Shown: positions 13,238 to 18,176 of the stretch, piece by piece
Numbering within the stretch: position 1 is the first letter of the stretch
How the letters are laid out: each line of letters opens with the position of its first letter
NCBI GenBank assembly: GCA_050289385.1
Contig: JBNKFQ010000025.1
Span: 1 to 18,176 of the forward strand
From: JBNKFQ01 sp050289385
GTDB lineage: Bacteria > Pseudomonadota > Gammaproteobacteria > Pseudomonadales > Porticoccaceae
Direction: 5' to 3'
Length of the DNA: 18,176 nucleotides
Translations under genes and position numbers: made by a program
The notes under the pieces: generated by a model
Database searches by the model: none
What the model was told of the DNA's origin: nothing
The model's input: the letters and a program-made list of their open reading frames with translations, nothing else

Positions 13238-15649
13238 GTGGCACATATTATGTGCAGTTGTATTGGCATGCTCGCGAAAAAAACGAGGATGGCACTGGTT
13301 TGTATACTGGTGCTAACGGGCTCGGCTGCGGCGCAAAGTGACACCTTTTCACTGCATATACCTGCCCAGCCGTTAGGCAGTGCAATCAACGAGCTTTCAT
13401 TGGCTACAAACCGGGTTATTTTTGTTGCGTCACATTTGATAGCCGATAAATCTACATCAGCTATACGGGGTGTAATGAGTGTTGAGGCCGCTTTGCAGCA
13501 TATGTTGAAAGGTAGCAATTTGCAGATTAACCACGGCGAGAATGGTGTCATTTTTATTACCGCAAAAAAAAAACGGGTGGCCGTTGTCACCGACGAAGCT
13601 AGTCGCGCAACGGAATCCGTGCCGTCGAGCCGAGAAGTAGAAGAGATGATTATTACGATGAGAGAGATTGAAAAACGTGCAGAACCGGGGCAGTACCCGC
13701 AAGATTTGCCAATCAGTATCTCTGTATTTACATCAGAAGAAATCCAGGAAAGAAGGTTCGACGATTTTGAGGGTCTCGGTATGGCTGTTCCCGGTATGTC
13801 AGTTTCAGATCAGGGTGCCTACCGTAAAATATTTTTACGCGGTATTGGTAACAACTACGGCTGGACTGCGTCACTGGTTGGTATCTACGTCGACAATGTA
13901 TCGGTATCCACCAACCCGTCCTTTGCCCTTAATCTGCGGCTGTACGACCTTGACCGCATCGAAGTGCTTCGAGGACCACAAGGTACCCTGTATGGTGACA
14001 CATCCGTCGGCGGCACCATTCGGTTTGTTACCAAAGATCCCGAATTTAATGAGTTTAGCGGGCAGATGGATATGTTTGTTTCGTTCACTGAGCATGGTGA
14101 ACCAGGCCAAAAACTACAGGGTGTGGTCAACCTTCCCATTATTGATGATGAGCTTTCGCTGCGAGTGTCTGCCACCCTTGAACACGAAGGCGGATGGATT
14201 GATCAGCCGGCGTTAAGTCTTGAAGATATAAACGGGCAACGCATCGAAAATATTCGGGTTAAGGGTTTGTGGGTCCCGAATGAATCCCTGAAACTGATAG
14301 CAAGCGCTATCGCCCACCACAATGATGGCGCTATTAATGCTGGTGAAGATGGCGATGGCAATTTTACCCAGGCATTTGGGCATCCGTCGACGCCTGGCCT
14401 CCTGGATAAGTATGAAATTTACGATCTGTCCGTGACTTATGATTTTGACACCTTCAACTTTTTGAGTGCTACCAATTATATCGATGCCTACAGGCAATCC
14501 TCATGGGAAGGTGGTGCTCGCCCCCTGTTTCCGCCGCCAACTCCTCTGGTGCATAAACTGGATTCAGAATATCTGGTTTCTACCAGAGTATTCAGCGAAG
14601 AGCTGCGTTTCAGTTCCAGGGCTTCCGAAACCTGGAATTGGTCGGTCGGACTGTTCTATCGCGACCGAACCGTCAATCAGAACAGTTTTGCCCACTACGG
14701 CTTTTCAGACGGAAGCGGCGTGTTGCCGCCAGCGGCGATCTTTATTGACCGGCAGAACACCAAGTCTCTGGCCTGGTTTGGTGAGGTAAACTATGCGCTG
14801 ACAGATCATCTGAAAGTTGGCCTCGGTGCAAGGTATTTTGATGATCATCGCACCTATTCTGATGGTATTGCTCCGCAAAAAGGCTCGTTCCGCTCCGTGA
14901 ATCCCAGGTTTTTTGTGAATCTGGACGTTACCGATACTGTGATGACATACATCAACGTAGCCAAAGGTTTCCGCAGCGGAGGATTTAACACATTTGATCA
15001 GCCGGGATTTGGCCCTGAAACGGTCTGGAGTTACGAGCTGGGTACAAAGACGTCCTTCCTGGATGGCAGACTTGAGGCTGAATTGGCCCTGTTTTTCAGT
15101 CAGTACAACAATTATCAAATTGCCAGAATCCTTCCGCTGCCGATACCACCCTTTGGTATTAGTGACAATGCCGGAGATGCCGAAGTTCGCGGGGTGGACT
15201 GGTCGTTGTCATGGAATGTTACAGAAAACCTGAATGTTCATTTTATTGGTAATGTCATCGATACCGAAGTTGTGGAAATTAACAATCCTCTTGCAATCCA
15301 TAGAGTGGGAGATTCACTGGACCTGGTTTTCGATCACAGCATTACACTGGCAACAAGTTACGATTTTGAAATGGGAGAAAAGCCAGTCAGGGCACGCATG
15401 GATTATAGTCGGCGTGGCAAGGCTCCACTTCGAAATCGCCAAATTGGCGATTTTTATTACAGTGAGTCCGATATCATTGATATTTTAAACGCTTCAGTTG
15501 AATGGCGGTGGAATGACCGTTTTTCCTTTGGGTTATTTGCCAACAACTTGCTGGGCGAGCATGGTCATACCGATCCTTTCGCAATTACCAATTTTTCGGC
15601 CAGGCCTCGTCCGAGAACGTTTGGTGTGAAGATAGGTATGGATTTTTGA
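13238..15649 (+). CDS. TonB-dependent transducer/receptor with STN signalling domain (cassette 2)
   Basis: The product is 803 aa from GTG 13238. In-frame ATGs at 13250 and 13268 are also plausible, and the last gives the most typical signal peptide (MLAKKTRMALVCILVLTGSAAAQ). The STN domain spans about 37-108, a TonB-box-like EEMIITM lies at 135-141, and the plug follows (DLPISISVFTSEEIQERR, LDRIEVLRGPQGTLYGDTSVGGTIRFVTK). The barrel ends in the canonical RPRPRTFGVKIGMDF with terminal Phe. It is a clear paralogue of the receptor at 8921 along its whole length (shared VLRGPQGTLYG, GGWIDQPAL, AKGFRSGGFN, SRPRPRT-type strings). The ligand is unknown; the loops differ (no Cys pairs). It lies 114 nt after the fecR-like gene with no terminator between, so it may be co-transcribed. 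Confidence 0.95.
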   Translation: MAHIMCSCIGMLAKKTRMALVCILVLTGSAAAQSDTFSLHIPAQPLGSAINELSLATNRVIFVASHLIADKSTSAIRGVMSVEAALQHMLKGSNLQINHGENGVIFITAKKKRVAVVTDEASRATESVPSSREVEEMIITMREIEKRAEPGQYPQDLPISISVFTSEEIQERRFDDFEGLGMAVPGMSVSDQGAYRKIFLRGIGNNYGWTASLVGIYVDNVSVSTNPSFALNLRLYDLDRIEVLRGPQGTLYGDTSVGGTIRFVTKDPEFNEFSGQMDMFVSFTEHGEPGQKLQGVVNLPIIDDELSLRVSATLEHEGGWIDQPALSLEDINGQRIENIRVKGLWVPNESLKLIASAIAHHNDGAINAGEDGDGNFTQAFGHPSTPGLLDKYEIYDLSVTYDFDTFNFLSATNYIDAYRQSSWEGGARPLFPPPTPLVHKLDSEYLVSTRVFSEELRFSSRASETWNWSVGLFYRDRTVNQNSFAHYGFSDGSGVLPPAAIFIDRQNTKSLAWFGEVNYALTDHLKVGLGARYFDDHRTYSDGIAPQKGSFRSVNPRFFVNLDVTDTVMTYINVAKGFRSGGFNTFDQPGFGPETVWSYELGTKTSFLDGRLEAELALFFSQYNNYQIARILPLPIPPFGISDNAGDAEVRGVDWSLSWNVTENLNVHFIGNVIDTEVVEINNPLAIHRVGDSLDLVFDHSITLATSYDFEMGEKPVRARMDYSRRGKAPLRNRQIGDFYYSESDIIDILNASVEWRWNDRFSFGLFANNLLGEHGHTDPFAITNFSARPRPRTFGVKIGMDF

Positions 15650-15719
15650 TTTTTATTCGGTTTTTTTTCAAATATATCCAGTTATAACAAGTAGCGTTTT
15701 TACAATTATTTTAAAAGTG

Positions 15720-16895
15720 ATGGTTATGAAAAGTGCACAATTGACAAAACTTTATTTAAGTCTAACCGCGATTATTATTTTGGCAGGTGTGGCATTGTCT
15801 GATGTGGCCTATGCGGAAACCCGAGGGTTTGTGCTCTATTACTTGCACACCGCTACCCATGGTGACAAACAAAATTGTCCCAATGGTGATAATGGTGGTT
15901 ATGCCGCCATTAAAACAACAGCCTTTAAGTTACATGGTTTCAGTCAAGAGAAAATAGCCCGAATTCTTGGGGGCGAAATAGGCCCCATGAGCCGTGAGAT
16001 GTTGGACATTACCACCAATCGCGGCCGGGTAGATGGTAAACCGGCCAATGTGTTTCACAACCCCTTATCTGCTCCCGATCCACACATAAAAATGGTGCAG
16101 GGGCCAGAGGCTTACGGATTTAATCTGGATGGCAAAGGCGGTGAGGCTCCCTATGCGTTTACTGATCCTGAAACGGGTGAAGAAGGTGTTGATAACCAGT
16201 TATATCGAGTGGTGGGGTGTTTCACCAGTTACGATGAAAGTTTACCGATACGGCCCAATCACGAAAAACAGATCTGGAGTTTGTACGGCTACCGTATGTC
16301 TGCCTGGTTATTTTCCATTACCACAGAAAATTTTAGCCGTGACGGTCCTGCCACAGTGTCTTTTTACAAGGCTATAGATCGACGTCGTCATGATGCTTCC
16401 GGAGATACGCTGTTTTATGCCACATACGTTATCGACCCCAATCCACGTAATCGGGGTGAATTTACGGGCTTGATGAAGGATGGAGTGTTTACTTCCTCTG
16501 CTGATGATGTGTCGGTACTGCTGACCGGGGCACCAGAAAATTCCTGGGCGGCAAAACTGGCGCTGTCAAAGGCGCAGTTACGGCTGAAGCTTAACCCGGA
16601 CGGTTCAGCAGATGGCTACCTGGGAGGATACCAACCGTGGATGGATTTCTGGTTCATGATGGGGGTGGGCAATGAGCAAAGTTCACTGGACACGGTTGGC
16701 CTTTATTACGGTTTGCGAAAAATGGCAGACGCGCAACCGGATCCGGCAACCCGCCAAAACACCGCCATTTCCACCACTTACCGACTGGATGCCGCTCCCG
16801 CTTTTATTGCGCGCCCGGACGGTACCCTTGTTACCGGACCAGTTATACAGAATCGGCTTGCTGAAACTCCGGTTGCCCATAACTCTGGATCGTGA
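15720..16895 (+). CDS. Secreted protein of unknown function
   Basis: The product is 391 aa from ATG 15720; GTG 15717 and ATG 15726 are equally possible, and none has a good ribosome binding site. A typical signal peptide (MKSAQLTK basic region, hydrophobic core, AYA-E cleavage) sends it to the periplasm or beyond; there is no lipobox. Only two cysteines remain in the mature part (about C53 in QNCPNGDNGG and C167 in YRVVGCFTS), which could form one disulfide. Other distinctive strings are FVLYYLHTATHG, GVDNQLYRVVGC, DPNPRNRGEFTG and DGSADGYLGGYQPWMDFW. I recognise no enzyme motif and no repeats. It lies 70 nt after the receptor and 15 nt before the DUF1592-type gene, so it is probably in an operon with that gene. 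Confidence 0.85.
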   Translation: MVMKSAQLTKLYLSLTAIIILAGVALSDVAYAETRGFVLYYLHTATHGDKQNCPNGDNGGYAAIKTTAFKLHGFSQEKIARILGGEIGPMSREMLDITTNRGRVDGKPANVFHNPLSAPDPHIKMVQGPEAYGFNLDGKGGEAPYAFTDPETGEEGVDNQLYRVVGCFTSYDESLPIRPNHEKQIWSLYGYRMSAWLFSITTENFSRDGPATVSFYKAIDRRRHDASGDTLFYATYVIDPNPRNRGEFTGLMKDGVFTSSADDVSVLLTGAPENSWAAKLALSKAQLRLKLNPDGSADGYLGGYQPWMDFWFMMGVGNEQSSLDTVGLYYGLRKMADAQPDPATRQNTAISTTYRLDAAPAFIARPDGTLVTGPVIQNRLAETPVAHNSGS

Positions 16896-16910
16896 GGAGA
16901 GAGAATTCGT

Positions 16911-18176
16911 ATGTCTGTCGTAAACCTGTCTATTGTAAAAAAGTATCCCTTTGTTGTCCCGGGTCTGGTCGCTGTCATGATTTTTGGGCTGGTTGCTGTG
17001 ATGTTTACCCGGTTTATAAAATCTCCCGCTGTTGTTCAGGATAGTGGTGTTCGTCATATCGAAAATGTGAAGCGAATTAGTCCGCAGCAATATCGCAATA
17101 TAATTCGTGATGTATTTGGTCCTGCGATTGAAATTGCGGGGCGATTTGTGGAAAACGAAAAGCGTGAGGAAGGTTTGTTGGCTGTCGGTGCGGCACGGGT
17201 CAGTGTGTCGTCGGTTGGTTTTGAAGCATCGGAAAAAATGGCGCGTGAAATTGCCCGTCAAGTTGTCAACCGACGCAACCGCATGGAACTGGTTCCATGC
17301 CGACCTGTATCAGAGAGTGAATTTGACGCCATTTGCGCAGAACGTTTTATTCGCAAAGCCGGCCGTTTGTTATATCGGCGTGAATTACAGAGTGCAGAAC
17401 TGAATATTCAGATGGAACTGGCAGCGTCGGCGGCCAATCAGAACAAAAGTTTTTACGCAGGTCTGGAACGCAGCCTGGCGAATATGCTGCTGTCACCCAA
17501 TTTTCTCTTGCGTGTGGAAGAGGCCGAGCAAGACCCCGATCAGCGCGGTAAATATCGTCTGACCGGCTATTCCAAAGCCACACGCCTAAGTTTTTTATTG
17601 TGGAACAGTGCACCTGATCATACTTTATTGGCGGCTGCTGAAAATGGCGAGTTGAACACGCGCAAGGGCTTGCAGCGTCAGGTCGATCGCATGTTGGGAA
17701 TGTCGCAACTGGAGCAGGGTGTGCGAGCTTTTTTTACCGATATGTTTGCTTTCGATAAATTCGATACCTTGAGCAAGGACAGGCAGATCTACCCGCGCTT
17801 TACACGTCAGGTGATGGAAGACGCCAAAGAACAGACATTGCGTACTTTAGTGGATCACCTGCTGGTACAAAATGGTGACTATCGAGATGTATTTACCAGT
17901 CCGAAAACCTTTTTGACGCCGTCATTGGCGGCTTTGCTGCGTATCCCGCTGGTACAGGCCAATCCCTACGGAGCGCCCGACGAATGGGTGCCGTGGGAAT
18001 TTGCGAATGGCGATCTGCGCGCAGGCCTGCTGGCGCAGCCGAGTTTTGTCGCCCTGCACAGTCACAATGGACGTACTTCACCCACCAAACGAGGCAAAGC
18101 ACTGCGAGAAAATATACTTTGCCAGGAGGTGCCGCCGCCTCCGGGGAATGTTGACTTCAATATCGTCGAAGACAAC
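16911..18176 (+). CDS. DUF1587/1595/1592/1588 protein, planctomycete-cytochrome-associated type (3' end outside the window)
   Basis: The frame is open from ATG 16911 (GAGGAGAG at 16893-16900 as ribosome binding site) to the last base, giving 422 residues without a stop. A hydrophobic N-terminal segment at about 13-34 is a signal anchor or signal peptide. Domain order then matches the family: DUF1587-like RISPQQYRNIIRDVFG (55-70), DUF1595-like RLLYRRELQSAEL (152-164), DUF1592-like NMLLSPNFLLRVEE to YRLTGYSKATRLSFLLW (191-231), and DUF1588-like AGLLAQPSFVALHSHNGRTSPTKRG with LCQEVPPPPGNVD (371-415). DUF1585 should follow beyond the window. No CxxCH haem-c motif is visible in this part, unlike the members fused to a cytochrome domain. 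Biochemical function is unknown. It is tightly linked to the secreted protein upstream. Confidence 0.85.
   Translation, partial: MSVVNLSIVKKYPFVVPGLVAVMIFGLVAVMFTRFIKSPAVVQDSGVRHIENVKRISPQQYRNIIRDVFGPAIEIAGRFVENEKREEGLLAVGAARVSVSSVGFEASEKMAREIARQVVNRRNRMELVPCRPVSESEFDAICAERFIRKAGRLLYRRELQSAELNIQMELAASAANQNKSFYAGLERSLANMLLSPNFLLRVEEAEQDPDQRGKYRLTGYSKATRLSFLLWNSAPDHTLLAAAENGELNTRKGLQRQVDRMLGMSQLEQGVRAFFTDMFAFDKFDTLSKDRQIYPRFTRQVMEDAKEQTLRTLVDHLLVQNGDYRDVFTSPKTFLTPSLAALLRIPLVQANPYGAPDEWVPWEFANGDLRAGLLAQPSFVALHSHNGRTSPTKRGKALRENILCQEVPPPPGNVDFNIVEDN

Overview
The window looks like chromosomal DNA from a marine-type gammaproteobacterium of the Cellvibrionales/Spongiibacteraceae/Halieaceae sort. 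That placement is an inference from the gene set: several large TonB-dependent receptors (TBDRs), FecI/FecR-type surface signalling, an AraC regulator with an arabinose-binding-like N-terminal domain, a P450-type ferredoxin and its reductase, and a DUF1592/DUF1588 protein. No rRNA, tRNA, CRISPR array or transposase was found.

Left part (1-6907). The window opens in the last 102 codons of a TBDR, followed by a strong terminator and a decayed second TBDR 3' end. A minus-strand AraC-family regulator diverges from a plus-strand redox cluster: a [2Fe-2S] ferredoxin, an internally deleted GPH/MFS transporter, a frame-broken ferric-reductase-like membrane protein, and an intact FAD ferredoxin reductase. 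A 1 kb gene-free stretch follows, holding a REP-like element, a short tandem repeat and another TBDR relic. An intact paralogue of the broken membrane protein comes next. The ferredoxin cluster and the intact membrane gene are each preceded by the same arrangement: three 15-bp direct repeats starting 23 and then 21 bp apart, with a -10-like hexamer beginning 24 bp after the third repeat. This looks like a two-promoter regulon of the AraC protein.

Right part (7043-18176). Two consecutive cassettes each hold an ECF sigma factor, a FecR-like anti-sigma factor and a TBDR with an N-terminal signalling (STN) domain. In both, the sigma and anti-sigma genes overlap by 4 nt. In the first cassette the sigma gene and the TBDR gene share a bipartite motif, GGTAGGGTT-14 nt-CGTGGTCWA, which looks like the promoter of the cassette's own sigma factor. 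The second cassette lacks this motif. It is followed by a secreted protein of unknown function and a membrane-anchored DUF1587/1595/1592/1588 protein that runs off the end.

How it may fit together (inference). The receptors import unidentified ligands, and cell-surface signalling tunes receptor expression. The AraC regulator controls an electron-transfer module (ferredoxin, reductase, membrane haem protein) that could serve a monooxygenase encoded elsewhere, since no P450 or other terminal oxygenase is visible. Part of the AraC-linked cluster is decaying, and TBDR relics lie on both sides of it.
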